Shown here one piece after another: positions 35,843-48,399 of a stretch of 64,000 nt of DNA (position 1 is its first letter; each line of letters opens with the position of its first letter). The DNA comes from Jaltomata sinuosa (taxonomy: Eukaryota; Streptophyta; Magnoliopsida; Solanales; Solanaceae), in NCBI GenBank assembly GCA_003996215.1, contig QJPP01001952.1:1-64000 (forward strand), read 5' to 3'. The position numbers and the translations under genes are program-made. The notes below the pieces were generated by a model that was not told where the DNA came from, ran no database searches, and saw only the letters and a list, made by a program, of their open reading frames with translations.

Positions 35843-37906
35843 CTTCCAAACTGTAGAACAAACCCAACTGCTGCACCGTGCCGAGTCTGAGTCAACTGGA
35901 AACGAATGAACTAGGGAAACTTGCCCAACAGACCCAAACCAAAACCAAGCCTCTGCAAGGACTGTGGTAAGCCTACCACAAAGCTCGTAACCATCACTAA
36001 GCCCCCAACTCTAAGAAGTATTGCTGCTACTCTGAATACTCGAACATCATTCGGATTTGGAATTGCTTTACAAATCTCAACTCGGGAAGGAGTCTACCAT
36101 ACCACAAATATGAAGTCAAAACACCTCGTAGGCAAAGGAAAAGGTGTCTGGGGTTCAAGGTCGCCATCGAGCTATAGAAATCTTTGCATGTACCTTTAAC
36201 TCACCTCTTTGGCTCGAATCAACCGCTCTACTGCATCTACACACAACCAACCATTTCAAAGCATATATCATACCGGACTTCTAGCCATACTGGACGAGTC
36301 TAACCAACACTGGAACATCATATAAAAGACAACCCTTGAAGACCAAACTAAATAAGCATTTCAAACTCTCGGTAATTAAGACGACGATCAATCCCAAAGT
36401 ACCATTATAACTTATAATAGCCTCGCTAGCCTCAACATGTACAACCTGATCATATATAGCATAAACCACTGCTGAATCTCGAACTTACACCACTGAGTCT
36501 GTACAACCATGAAAGAAGGAACCTCGTACTCTCTAGAACACTACCAAAATCTAGAATGTCCAGCCTAACTCAAAGGTTAGCCAAGGACTAGGTGTCCAAG
36601 GCCAACTGTCATGCTATAACGAAAAATGGGTAAGCTAAGTTATCTGAACTCGATGCCTTCCAACCCAAGAAGCTGCAACTAAAAGAACCAACCATGAACC
36701 ATCCAGAGTAGTTTACTAGCCCACGATTTTGAAACCCAACTTTAAAATTGCAAACCAAAGCACTTGTCAAACCCGTATGCTGCTAATGAACCCTTAGGAA
36801 CCGAAGCCAACTAGGCTTTGAATATGCAAGTTGCTAAAACTGTAGCTGCTACTGAAATCCCAAACCAATCGGAGGAGAAACCACTACAATCTATAAAAGG
36901 CCAAATCAAATCATCAACACACAACCCAAGGCAAACCTCCATCGTCATCTCAGTCAAGTACTAACACCCACAAGCACGAACAAAGAGTCATCTCCCTCCT
37001 TCTTAAACTAAAAATAACCCTTCCTGAGAATATACCGAACCCTACAAACTCCTTCTCAAAATTAAATCTGGAGACATTTCCTTATCTCCCATACTTTCAT
37101 TGTAAAAACTCAACAAGGCTGGAGAAAACTGGGCTGGAAGCCTGACTCATCAAGAATGCTACGAATACAACTGAACCACGTGGCTACGGTTAGCCCTTAA
37201 TCAAGAATACTAAAGCCAACCCTCAATCACGATACTAAATCAAAAGCTAAGCTAGAGGGCTACGATCAAAATTCAGTCCAACTGGAATCGGGGAACAATA
37301 AGACAACCCAACTGGACAAGAAACTGAGGGAGACTAGGGGAACGACCCACAAGCCTGCCAACCTCCTAAACTAACCAAATAAAGAGGGTCGATTCTAAGT
37401 ACTCAAAAAGAACAAAACCAATTTGTGCATGCTGGCATAACTGACACCTCTCAACTTAAGACAAGCTCAAACTCTGGCACAACCAGTGGTATCACAAAAC
37501 CAACACAAGAACTTCTAGCAAACGCTAGGAAACAGCCAAGGAAACAACCATCTAGGACCATTCAATAGGGAAGCCTAGAATCACAAAGGAACTGGAAGCC
37601 AAACCAACCAGAAAAGAGACCAACAAGAACTACCCATGAGCTACAACTTCAGGTAAACACCCCACAAGGATAACTCACCCCATCCACTACTAAGGAATAA
37701 TCTACCAAGAAAACAACTCATAGATACTACAATTCAAGTAGTCAAACAACTAAGCAAGTAGCAGGTAGGCATATAAGCAAACAACTGATAGAAGGGATAG
37801 AATTGCAATGCGAATAGTACTATCATAAGTCGAAGGTAACAAAAGCCTTACCTAGAGCAACAATATCAGGAACCTCTACTTTGGGCCAACCAAGAGGGGC
37901 ATTAGA
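35843..37906 (-). pseudogene. E3 pol, extremely decayed
   Basis: Non-coding at first sight. Two stretches can still be tied to pol. At 36560-36660 the sequence 'ggttagccaaggactaggtgtccaaggccaact' parallels 28866-28900 of E2. The minus frame 36469-36281 (AIYDQVVHVEASEAIISYNG) parallels the E2 linker before the integrase zinc region (DLHDRVVQGETSKATLDSDG). Protease, RT motif, integrase triad and chromodomain were not found. Either many deletions occurred, or E3 belongs to a non-autonomous subfamily. Confidence 0.6.
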
Positions 37907-38735
37907 CTAAGGGGGTCTAACTCTTGACTGAGTAGTCAAAGCTGAAGGAACAACCATCCCTCGCCGGGGACAAGCTCTACAATGGTGACCAATATCTCCA
38001 TAATCATAACAACCAGGATGACCAGGATACACAATCATGGGGAAATCTCTAGCAAAGTTCCCATACTCACCACACCGATAATAACCTTTATAAGAACCAC
38101 TGGAATGAAAGCCACTTCTAACCATCTGGGGACCACCCCTAATACCCTGCACTCTACCTCTAGCCGGTGGCATGGAAGCCCTTGGAGATAAAACATACTG
38201 ACCCTGTGGACTGGAAGATGGAATCATTGGACAATCCCCTACCTCAAGTCTGAGAACCTCGGAAACTATCCTGGTGAAGATGTTTGTTAGCACTACCTCC
38301 ATAAGCCTCACTACCAGAAGGAAGGTAGTCCCAACTATAACCAAATTTTCAGTCGCCAAATGAAGCAGTGAAATCAAACCTCCAACAAAGCTCTGAACCC
38401 TCTCAAACTCTGATGGCACAGTCCTAGCAGTATGCCTAACCACCACGTGAAATCTCGCCTCATAGTCCAACACCGACATACAACTTTGTTGGAGAACTAG
38501 ATGATGAACCCTGACTGAGGCACCACCCAAAGAACCAGGTACTGAAATACCCACCGGAGGACTCAGAGTCCTAGCCATGGTATCCTGAAGAACTAGGTTA
38601 GCTATGAATCCAATCGGAGGCTGGGCTAGTCCTACACCCCCTCTCTGAGGTGGTAAACTCTCACTTTGAAGCCTGGCACTGACGGAAGCACTGAAGCAAC
38701 AGGAACAGAAGCCTCGGGACCAACCGCCGTTGAAC
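37907..38735 (-). pseudogene. E3 gag remnant
   Basis: The start at about 38735 reads MSSTAVGPEASVPVASV, followed within 150 bases by stops. From 38578 a 223-residue open frame runs to 37907. It contains a gag-like piece (SVLDYEARFHVVVRHTARTV, then PSEFERVQSFVGGL), a Gly/Arg-rich linker, and two degraded zinc knuckles. The first (YYRCGEYGNFARDF) has lost the first Cys, the His and the last Cys. The second (CYDYGDIGHHCRAC) lacks only its second Cys. Most of the capsid core between the N-terminus and the EARFH block is missing. Not functional as nucleocapsid. Confidence 0.75.
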
Positions 38736-38941
38736 TCATCTTAGGCATCTGAGAAGGAATGAAACAACAAAAGTTTAGAAGTAAATAGAGCTAGGAACCC
38801 ATGATAAGGAGCCAATAATATGGAACTCTTCCTAAACAATGCCCTGTAGACTCCCGCAGATAGGATATGGACGTCATCATACCAATATGCAAGACTCTAC
38901 TTAGACACTTGCTTCTGTACCACGATACTGGTGAACCTAGA

Positions 38942-38953
38942 GCTCTGATACTA
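38942..38953 (-). other. Primer-binding site of E3 (altered tRNA-iMet type)
   Basis: The minus strand reads TAGTATCAGAGC, one G-to-A from TGGTATCAGAGC, 3 bases from the LTR terminus at 38957. Confidence 0.85.
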
Positions 38954-38956
38954 AGC

Positions 38957-41900
38957 TGTCACGACTCGATTTCTCAGGTCATAGTGATATCTATAACCCC
39001 TCCGTAGGCAAACCAATTCTCGTAGCCCAAAACAGTTAGTAATGGGCTACTACCTAACCAATACGCATAAAGAACAGAAATAAGCGAAAGCAGAATATAA
39101 AGATAAGACAAAGCGGAAGCAATAACCTAAATAATGACATAATGAAACTACACCAACCCCAAGACTTGGTATCGATAGTACAGAAGATTCTAATAAAATA
39201 CAAGTGCTAGAAGTATAAAAATGATAAGTCCAAATGTCTCAGAATATAGAAAGAGTAACAGTACAAAAGATGAGATATGGTCAAGACTTGACCGTCAGGT
39301 GCTCGCCCTAGTCTCGAATATCCAAAAGCTGCATGAGTCTCCAATGCAATCAACGACGAAAGGTAAACTAATATCTACACCAGAAAGATGCAGAAGTGTA
39401 GTATGAGCACTAATTGCCAAGCAACGGATACCCGGTAGGCATCATCAGCTGATTATGCAAATATAAGATATAAAAATAGTAATATAGCAGATAGCAAGAA
39501 AGTGGTCACAAAAAATAATAGAGGAAGCAGAAGGAACTAGCACAGAGAACATACAACCAAGAGTTATGAACAAACAATGCTAGCACAGAAAACAAATATA
39601 CACAAAACACAGGTGTAAGAAAGAGGGATGCACCTATGATCCTTGCAACAATAGTATAAATAAAAAGAGAGAGAATCAAAAACATGGCGGTATACCGGTA
39701 ACCTCAAGTAAGAAGGTAAAGAAGGAAAGGAACCCAACCAAAACCAACTAGAAGCCATAAAAGTAACAAAAACATACTAAAACACCAACTCTCAAGATAA
39801 GCATGAACCGGGATCCATCTCACAATTTACAACCTAGAATGGAATAACTAAACCACCCAAACTAAGAGTTCTAATCAGAATGAAGATAAGGAACAATGTC
39901 CGATAAATCACAACTGCTCAGGAGGACACACGACGGAGCCTAAAAGATATAGGACTCACAAGCCCCTCAATACTCAAGCCCAAAACTTGAAGCTTCAATA
40001 GGCTAAAACTTACCAATTCTCAAGAACCAAGGACCACAACTAGCTTTATGAAATGATAGGAGTAATATAGTCTACCTACAGTCCCAACGGCCGCCCATAG
40101 AACTGAGGAACACAATCAAGTGAAACCAAACCCTCCGGCCACCTATACAATCAGAGCATACACTGAACACACAATAAACAAGGGTGGAATTTGAGTGAAA
40201 TATGCATGACGATGATAATGATAGAACCAATAATAGTAACTCTGTATGCACCTCCCCCGGTACTCCAGCAGGAGGACCCATGGTGGGATGTGCCCATTAT
40301 ACCTCATCCTACGTCGTATACCTCTCCTCTGGCAAGCTCGACACTTAGGCCAGGTCCTGGAATGGTAGGGCCCATAGAGGTTCCTGACCATATACTGTAA
40401 CGAATGCAAAATCTTAGGGAATTAGAACCTCAAAGTACATGCCTAAAATTTAACCGAGTCTAAAATAGTAGTAGTAATCTCAAAAGACCCTCTCAAAGGG
40501 TGCCTGAAGTATACTCGGGTCTAAATCAGTGATAAAAGTCAGAACAACCCTCTCAAAGGGTGCGCAGAGCGTATCCTGGTCTATATCAGTAATAAAAATC
40601 AAGTCTAGTGCTCTACCAAGCCGAGCCTAGTATCAGTAGGAAATCAAGCCTAGTGCTCTGCCCAGCCAAGCCTTGTATTAGTAGGAAATCAAGTCTAGTG
40701 CTATGGACAGCCGAGCCTAGTATCAGTAGGAAATCAAGTGTGAAATCATCCAAATCCCATTTTATCATCAATTATACTGAAAATGGGCCCTCGGGGCCAT
40801 TCAAGGTTTAGAAAGTCATCTATAGTAGGCCCGAAGCCAAAAGAATGATAAAACATATAGGGAAAACCTTTTTCATTGATAATATGCTCTCACACAAATA
40901 TAAATTAGCACAACGACTCACAAATATTCCTACCGGCCCTGCACAGGCCTATCAGCTCTACATCAGACATAACCAGCCTAGAATAATATCTCTATGTCCG
41001 GGACTCGCAGACATTCCCAAAAAACCCACCGTCTATATTCTAGAGTCAATACAAGGCACACAGGACCACAAGGGTAATAAACAATACTACACGAATACTA
41101 CAATCAGCCTATGAAATAAACGGAAAGAAAAGACGAGCAAGTTATGGGGTACCAACCTAAAACAACCCACCCAAGGATACTAATTAATGCAGTTATAGCC
41201 TATATACGCAGAGTTTAGGTAGGGAAAACCATAACCTAATTGTCATCCGATGAGTAGCTACAGGGATGGCGTCGTCCAGGCTTGAACTGCTCTGGGGAAC
41301 TCTGAATCGCGAAACTAGTATCAATACAATAATCTACACATCAATACAAGACTAACGATACCCATAATGCCATAAACATAACCGGGTCAAAATTTGAGCC
41401 ACAAATAGGCCAATGAGACCAACAACCCAAAATCAGAAACAAAAAATACCCATGTGTTCCTTAGAATCTCGGGAGCGCATGCTCAAAATTTGAGTGAATT
41501 TGGCCAAGGAAAATGGCACAAAACAGCCCGCTAAAAAGGAAACTAAAGAGGAAAGATTCACGAATTCAATCCAGAAATTAATCAAAAGATACTTACCACA
41601 ACGAGATGAACAAGCTGAGGAGGTGCAAACTCTAAGCCCATGATCATGCAAATCTCAAGAGGCGGATTCTACAAGAAATTTCCAAGATTGAGAATTTCCC
41701 AATAATGGTGGCCCTTCAACAATGGAGGAAGAAACTTGGGGAAGAAAGGACTTACTAAATAATCAAGGGAGCAAGATTTTTCCCACAATACTATGAATTC
41801 CCCAAGCATAGGACAAAATAGAACACTATGGTAGAGAGGATTTGCAATTTAGAGTTGGGAAAATTGGGAAAATAATGTTGGATAATCGAAGTCCAAAGAA

Positions 41901-42476
41901 TTATATAGTTGCTGGTCGTTGGTCAGTGCTATCGCACTAAAGGAGTGTGATCATGCTGAAGGAAGGATCCCAGACCAGCACTATTACGCTACAGGAGCGT
42001 GATCGCGCTGAAGGCCACCTGAAGCAGAAAAACCAGCAACAGCCAAAAACTTCTACGGGGCATTCCGGGCACAATCGGAACTGGATACTTACAAACCAAT
42101 AACGTTTTTAGAGTGGAAACGATGTTCCAGACTCAATGGAATTGATGAAACTTCCATAAGATATTCTCTTGGAGAAATGCTGACCCAAGTCAACACTAAC
42201 TAACGCCAACCAAACACCCAAAAAAAGCCTGAATCACCAAGGACCTAAACCAACTAACTACCTAACACAAACTCGACATTTTGAAGTTGGGCGCTGATGT
42301 AATTCGATTCCTAGAACGTTAACTATGAATGTTGACTGAAGTCAATCATTTCAAAAGCCTAAGCTCTAAAGCAAGAAATGGCCAAAAAGACCAAGCAAAC
42401 GGCCTGGGCCGCTACAGGCAAGCTCTAACGGTACGAGAATGGAAAACATGCGTAAATAATTGGAAGGGTCATTACA
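38957..42476 (-). repeat. 5' LTR of E3 (3,520 bp)
   Basis: Terminus TGTCACGACTC on the low side and CATTACA on the high side, both shared with E1 and E2. Three near-copies of 'ctctgcccagccgagcctagta' follow each other at about 40610-40735 (period about 64), a small internal tandem repeat. GC-rich palindromic DNA with GTGATCGCGCTGAAGG lies at 41930-42020, immediately upstream (minus strand) of the TATA box. Confidence 0.85.
41901..41908 (-). promoter_or_regulatory. TATA box of the E3 LTR
   Basis: Minus strand CAGCAACTATATAATTC, the same context as in the E1 LTR at 8453-8470. Transcription would run towards the primer site at 38953. Confidence 0.58.
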
Positions 42477-42481
42477 ATCAT

Positions 42482-43690
42482 CGCTGCATATCCTCTTCCG
42501 CACCACCACGTTTTCCAGCAAAAACTTTGGTCTCCATTGTTAGGCAATAAAAGCTTCAAATTTTTGCTTTTTACTCTCTCATCTTTGCTGGTGTGAAATT
42601 CCCCAATGCTAAATCCTTATTTTTAAGTAGATTGTGAATATTATTTGTGAAGCATTCTAGTTAAATCTTCCATATAGATTTGGGTGAGATATTATTTTCT
42701 GGACCCCAATTTTGGGGAATAGTCAATTTTGCTTGAAAAAAAACTTGGTAGATCTTAGTTTTAGATTGATGCATGCAACTTGTGTTAATTTTTAGCCCAA
42801 AAGTTCATATTTTTGGGTAAAGTCTGAGTAATGCACTTGAGTTGATACATGGTTTAGCCCAATGATAGATTGGGTGACGTCATTCTTAAGGGAAACTAAT
42901 TATCTTTGCAATGTTTTGGTTGAATAATATTATGTGGGCTGATTTTTTTGATACTACTACTCCCTTGTGTTATTTCAATTGATTATAATTATCTGGTGGG
43001 TGCTTTGGCTGAGGGGAGTTAAATCTTGATGCGTCGATAGTGTTTGCATTATTTTCATAAATGCCTAATGTTTCCGATGTTAGATGGGGTAACGCCCTTC
43101 TTACGAGAAATCATTAAGCAAATATTTCATATTGAGTGGGTCTTGATTGTGTTTGAAGTTTTCTGAGAAAGTCCAAGTACCCCAAAAATTTAGTTATTAG
43201 TCAATTCATGCTTAGAGCCTATTAAAGTTTGTGTTTATCGCCTTGGTTGCACTTGCATTCCACAAATATTTCTATGCAAATAGCATAAGCAACGCAATTA
43301 GAAATGAAGAGTTGAAATTTTTTACTATTTCTTCATGCGTTTTGCATGCGACCCACATATTTTTACCTGCGGATCACATAAAGCATCACATGTATATGTT
43401 TCAATTATCAGTTCACTGCCTGTAAGGACAAAGGCATGAGCAACACACACAATGTCTATTGCGAGTCGCACATGCCATCGCACCATTAATCAAATTTTGC
43501 CCAGGTTTCTATTAGCATGGCCAAAGCCACATGCAACACACACTTTTCCACGTGCGTTTCACATGTGACTCACACATGCCAAAAGTCACCTGGTGTCCTT
43601 TTCTTCTCCTATGCATTCGATTTCATTTTAGTTCGTTAACTTCTTGTAGCATTTTCTTCTTTCATTATTTAGAAAAATACAAAAACGATT
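42482..43690. other. Non-coding DNA upstream of the antisense frame
   Basis: T-rich on the + strand, no gene. An imperfect 30-base motif of the form GATAGATTGGGTGACG..TTCTTA occurs at 42863 and 43077, and again at 45840 beyond the antisense gene. At 43340-43590 several variants of 'catgcgacccacacatg' recur. It may be the promoter and leader side of the + strand frame. Confidence 0.4.
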
Positions 43691-45215
43691 TTGCTATTTC
43701 TTTTGAGTACTCACAATCTCCTTCTCCAAAAAAAGTCTTCTAGCAAGGGTAATTCAGGTTGCAGCACAAGAAGTACCCCAGCTCCTCCAACCTCAACTTC
43801 CAAGTCAAAAGGAAAGAAGAAAGCTCCCGCTGCTGCCCCAACACCTCCTCATGTGCAAGTTTTGGAGGAGGAGAGAATTCGTTTGAGGGTGGAGGGCATG
43901 AAAGTCCTCTATGAGAGAGATAGGTAAAGCACCTTCACCCTGGAGTGTAGCTTTAACCTTGCAACAGTTGAGGCTTATTTGCCTAACATCCATAACCAAT
44001 TCACTACTCGCTAATAGTTCCCTTTTGTAGAGGTGCCTGGAGGGTATCAAGTCGAGGTGGTTCGTGAATTTTATGCCTCCTACCAGACCAAGTAGAACTT
44101 GATGGGGTATACGAGCAATATTGAGGATTACACTTGCTTAGACTCAGTGATGGTCCGGGTAAAAAAGTTCACATCACACCAGCTGCTATCAATGCCATCT
44201 ACTGAACCAATCTAATTAAGCCTGCACCAGAATATTGGGCTGAGGTGCTCCAAAAGTAAAAACCACTTGGTTGGGCTGCTACTATCATTACTCCTGGGAC
44301 TCCTATCTGGGCAACTATGAGGGGCATCATTCCATGCCAGAGTCTTCATTTTGAGGCATGACTATGGTATGAATTCAACCGCTCCTTCATCCTACCTTCT
44401 AAAAATAATCATAAGGTTACACAAGAGGGTGCCATTGTAGTAGCCTTTATCATGCCAGGGGCACATGTAAATTTTGATAAGATCATAACTGTGTTAATCA
44501 AGAGGAAGGCATGTCGAGCTGGTAACTCATTCCCCTACCCTGTGATTATCATCAAGTTATGTGCTAAGGCGAGGATCCCATACCTTCCGTTTGATATATC
44601 TATCCTTGCCACTGATGTGCTTGACCTTGGTAAGAAGACTGATGTTGAGGCCCCTAGTATGAAGAAGTGCACGATGCAGCCTCTTGTCGATGTACAAGTT
44701 GAGAAAATTGATATTGAGCCCACCGCTTTCTCTCCTTCTAGATCAACCTCAGGTGCACCTAATCCTGTAGAGTCAGGAAATCCTACAACTATTTTTCCTC
44801 CTAGACCTTCCCGATAATCAACAACCTTGACCCTAATGGGCTTTCAAAAGCTGGTTGACATGACCTACTCTCGTGATAATCAGTTGATTTCCTGGTTGAG
44901 AAGCTACCCAGTATGATTCAGAGGGCAAAAAAGATTACTATTAAAGATGTGGTGAGTAGCATGGCCAACTTGTGCAAAAGGGTGGATATTGTGGAGCATG
45001 TTATGGTGTATATCTAGAAGGATGTCGACAAATCTAAGGGAAAAGTACCAATGGGTGAGGCTAATTTGAGTGCACTCGATCCTGCCTTGGCTGCACCCCA
45101 TCCCACGTATGGCCTCATAGATGAGTTGTTTGCTACCTTGGGTGGAAATAATGAGGAGCTTGCTGATGCTCGGGACCTAGCACTCCAGCAGATGCTCTTT
45201 GAGTAATAGTACACT
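43691..45215 (+). pseudogene. Broken gene resembling the 'putative plant transposon protein' family, antisense to A
   Basis: Pieces in the three + frames follow one another in the order I know from this plant-specific family (Pfam PF20167 from memory): a Ser/Lys/Pro-rich start (STSKSKGKKKAPAAAPTPPH, about 43790), VPGGYQVEVVREFYASYQ (44030-44090), KKVHITPAAINAIY (44160-44205), and NRSFILPSKN, then GAIVVAFIMPGAHVNFDKII (44380-44485). Next comes CRAGNSFPYPVII with AKARIPYLPFDISI, and an acidic Ser/Pro-rich tail to 44817. Several stops and at least three frame changes separate them. The biochemical role of the family is unknown to me. It points opposite to the Athila gag-pol and lies downstream of it. 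Confidence 0.6.
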
Positions 45216-48200
45216 GCACACTCATGCTAGAGAGGAGAAGGCACCAACTCAGACCCGACATATCAGGAGGAGGATGGGGAGGATTAGCCAGTACAGGGAG
45301 TCTTTTCACCTTTCCCTTAATTACTTTGAGCTTACACATTGAGGGCAATACTTTATTTTAAGTGGGAGAGGTGGTGCATTCACTTTTAGGATATATTGTT
45401 GGTTACCCTTGTTGGGCTTTGTGATATTGCTTTTTATTTCCCTTGTCGAGCCTTTTATTTTTCTTGTTAGAAAATTTATTTTGCCCTTGTCGGGCATAGT
45501 TTGGATGATTATGTTATTGCCCTGGCCGGGCCTTTTATTTGCTTAAATGCTTAAATTGTGCCCTTTTAAGGATTATTTTTCCTGTGTTGTTGAGTTGCGA
45601 TATGCCGGGTTGGTCCTACAAGATCTATTATTTCACTACCCGTGCTTTACAAATACGCTTAGTCCCTATGCCAAGGCTTGTTTTTCTTTGATCCATGAGC
45701 TCTTTAATTTTGGTCGCCTTGTTAATAGTAGCATAGTCAAATAAACTCCAAGTGTTTTCTTCATACCACAGTTCTTTCCCAAGGAGCGATTGTTTTGTTT
45801 TGTTTATTTTTGTGTCGAACCGAGTTGGTGTTTCCCTACGATAGATTGGGAGGCAACTTTCTTAATGCCAAATGCTAAGTTTTACTGTTTAATACAGTCC
45901 ATGTTTTGCTTGTCTCAAAATGGGCCCGCCAAAAAATTTCTTGGTAAGAAGTATTGCAAGTTGAAGGAAATAGGGGGAAAATGATTTTTGTTAAAGAATT
46001 CTCTTGTCATGACTTGCATATTCCCCGTTTGACTTGATCTATTCACAAATGAGTGTGTAAAAGAACTCAGAATAGCTTGTCAAAAGTCATTTGTCTCTAT
46101 TGATCTTGAGACTAATTGTGAAATTCTTGTGTTGTGATGCCTTGTGAGTTAAGGTTATACTTCATTCTTGTGTATATGTGTTGTCTAGAACTTTCCCCGA
46201 ATGTGATTCAAGGAAAAATCCTAGATCTCTTTGGCTCCTATCACTTTCCACCTAATCTGTTCCCTATATTTTGGATCCTTGATTTAGATGACCAAAGTCA
46301 TTTCGGGCTCCTTGGGATTGTCCAGAGTCTCGCTCTTCTCTATAGTACTTTCCATGTCAAATCCAAAATCCCATGCCACTAGATACTGGTATAGTTGTGT
46401 CCTTACCGCCCATTTTCAAACACTCACCTTCTTCTTCATTTGAGTTGGGCAGGGCGGATAATGTATCTTTCCCCTTTTAAGACTGGGAGAAAGTGTGCTC
46501 TTTGTCTTGCTCTTGCTCAAATGATGTATATCTCCCCTCATTAGACTGGGGGGGAGGAGTTTGTCCTTGCCTTGTCATCGATGTTTAACGAACGAGGGGG
46601 GATGTGTCATCCGTTCCATCTCGCCCTCAGAATCGTTGGGTAGATCCTTGAGGCATGATAGAGTTTTATCCTTTGCTTTTCTAGGCCCCTCTCGTCATAG
46701 TGGAGTTTCTAGATCTATGAGTACCTGTAGCTGAACACGGTTAGTACACAAGAAGCAAGGAAAAAGAACAGAAATATATGAAAAAATATTGTACTTTTTA
46801 AGCATCCCACGTCCGTGGTGGGTCTGATGGCCCATCAAAAGCATCGTGGGACACCCCACAGCCCATCATGTCCACCATCAGAATGGGGAAGTGGTCTATT
46901 GGGACAGTTCTAAACCTCTCACAGCTGGGTATTATCGCATGGGAAGTACCATGTCATGTGGGTTACCCCACGACTTATGGTCCTTGTCTGTGGAACTAGA
47001 CATAAACAATTTAGACCTTTTAATATGACAAAAACTTATTTGCTTAATTTATCACTTGAGGTTATGAACCTTACATGGCGTAAATCTCAGTGGTTGATGA
47101 AGCAAATAAGCCTAGGGCTCAATTCATCACAGCCATATAAAATCAAATCAAGACGATCATTGGAAATACGCAAACACAATCCTCATATCATTACTAAACT
47201 ACGGGTTACTCAGACTTCATCCGTTGACAATATTAGCAAGATCATTAGGAGTTGGCAGGCAAAAGAACTAACGAAGTTTGTTTCCAAACCTTTGATGCCG
47301 TAATGCCCTCCGACTCAATGGATGGGACCACCCAACAAATGTTAATTTCAGTTCTAAACACAACAACCAACGCTACAACAATTTTAGCAACCCAAAACAT
47401 CAAGTGATCTCCAAGCAAGTTGAACATGAACCATAATTTCAAAAAACCATTTTTAATCACAACTCAATTCTACGGTTCCACTATTCATATAATTTCAAGA
47501 GGATATTATAGGAACCCATAGGTGATATTATTTGAAGACAAACTCGAGAAAGGAATGGTATAATACCATACCTTAGTAGAGAGTTTCTTGAACTTGGAGA
47601 AGAAAGTAGAGAGTTGAACTTTGTGCGTGTGTGGTAGAGCTGATGTGAGCGATTATGGCATCTTTGATGAGCAATTATTGTGTCTTTGATGGTGGTCAAT
47701 TATGGAAATAGGTGGGAAAGACGTGGGAGAGAGGGAGTAATCAGAGGGTGTCAATTTCTATTTTAAATCGCTCATAAAAGGGGGAAGATTTCCTAGATTT
47801 GGTCAGGCCAGGTCAATGAATTCATTTAAAAATTATTGACCCAGAACATGAAAAGACTCAATGGTTCGCAGGACATGCAATGGCCCATGCCATAGGCCCC
47901 CTAACCTGGGCATCATATATTGCAATCCCATGGCCGTCAGCATTGTGATGTCCCATCATCTGTCATTGTGGGAATGTACAATGGCTCATCTCTTCAGTTT
48001 GGGAACCAACAATGTTCTTCACAGCTCATGGGATACCCCACGGGCTGTGTCACACATTGTCAGTTTGATCTTGTGGCTTGCTCTTCATAAATTTATTTGC
48101 AAGATCACCTTCCACGGGCCCTTGGTCCTATGATGGCCCATCGTATAGCTTGTGGGAACTTCTTTTTCTCTGATTCCTCCATGTTTCAGTTTGTTTTGGT

Positions 48201-48320
48201 CCACATACTTTAACTTACGTTAATCATGGGTTGCCTTCCAAGCAACACCTGATTTAATGTCATGGCACAAAGCAGGTTACTTGAATACTTAGACTTCATC
48301 AAGTTACCCCCATGGATTGC
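45216..48320. other. Non-coding 3' region of A
   Basis: No coding similarity. It contains a Gly/Leu-type word 'cccttgtcgggc' repeated with changes at 45409-45535 and a roughly 63-base imperfect duplication at 46461 and 46524 ('atgtatcttcccc...agactggg'). GC-rich short inverted words of the type 'tggcccatcatgg' lie at 46800-46980 and again at 47860-48150. The latter look like the palindromic tracts of LTR U3 regions. The + frame 46956-47303 and the others here have no family I recognise. Confidence 0.45.
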
Positions 48321-48399
48321 CTCTCATGCAATGCCTGATTTAACATCGCGGCACGATGAATGTACCTTGGTTACACAAACTTTACCAAGGGCCCAGATA

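Larger units (their letters stand above)
35843..42476 (-). mobile_element. E3: Tekay-related element with gag remnant and collapsed pol
   Basis: A minus-strand element with 5' LTR 38957-42476, a one-base-altered tRNA-iMet primer site, a gag remnant (about 38730-37907), and 2 kb that is only faintly pol-like. The LTR terminus and the TATA region are of the E1 type. The 5 bases after the LTR are ATCAT. No 3' LTR is visible: E2 sits at the lower end, and what lies beyond E2 belongs to O. The internal region is 3.1 kb against 5.1 kb in E2, so large parts of gag and pol are gone. Confidence 0.78.

Noticed and set aside
37982..38191. + strand 69-residue frame
   Set aside because: Shadow of the E3 gag frame on the opposite strand.
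44452..44817. The 121-residue open stretch as an intact small gene
   Set aside because: It is only the C-terminal third of the longer broken antisense gene; upstream parts are in other frames with stops.
47861..48133. + strand 90-residue frame
   Set aside because: It overlaps the GC-palindrome tract of the A 3' region, with no recognisable domain.
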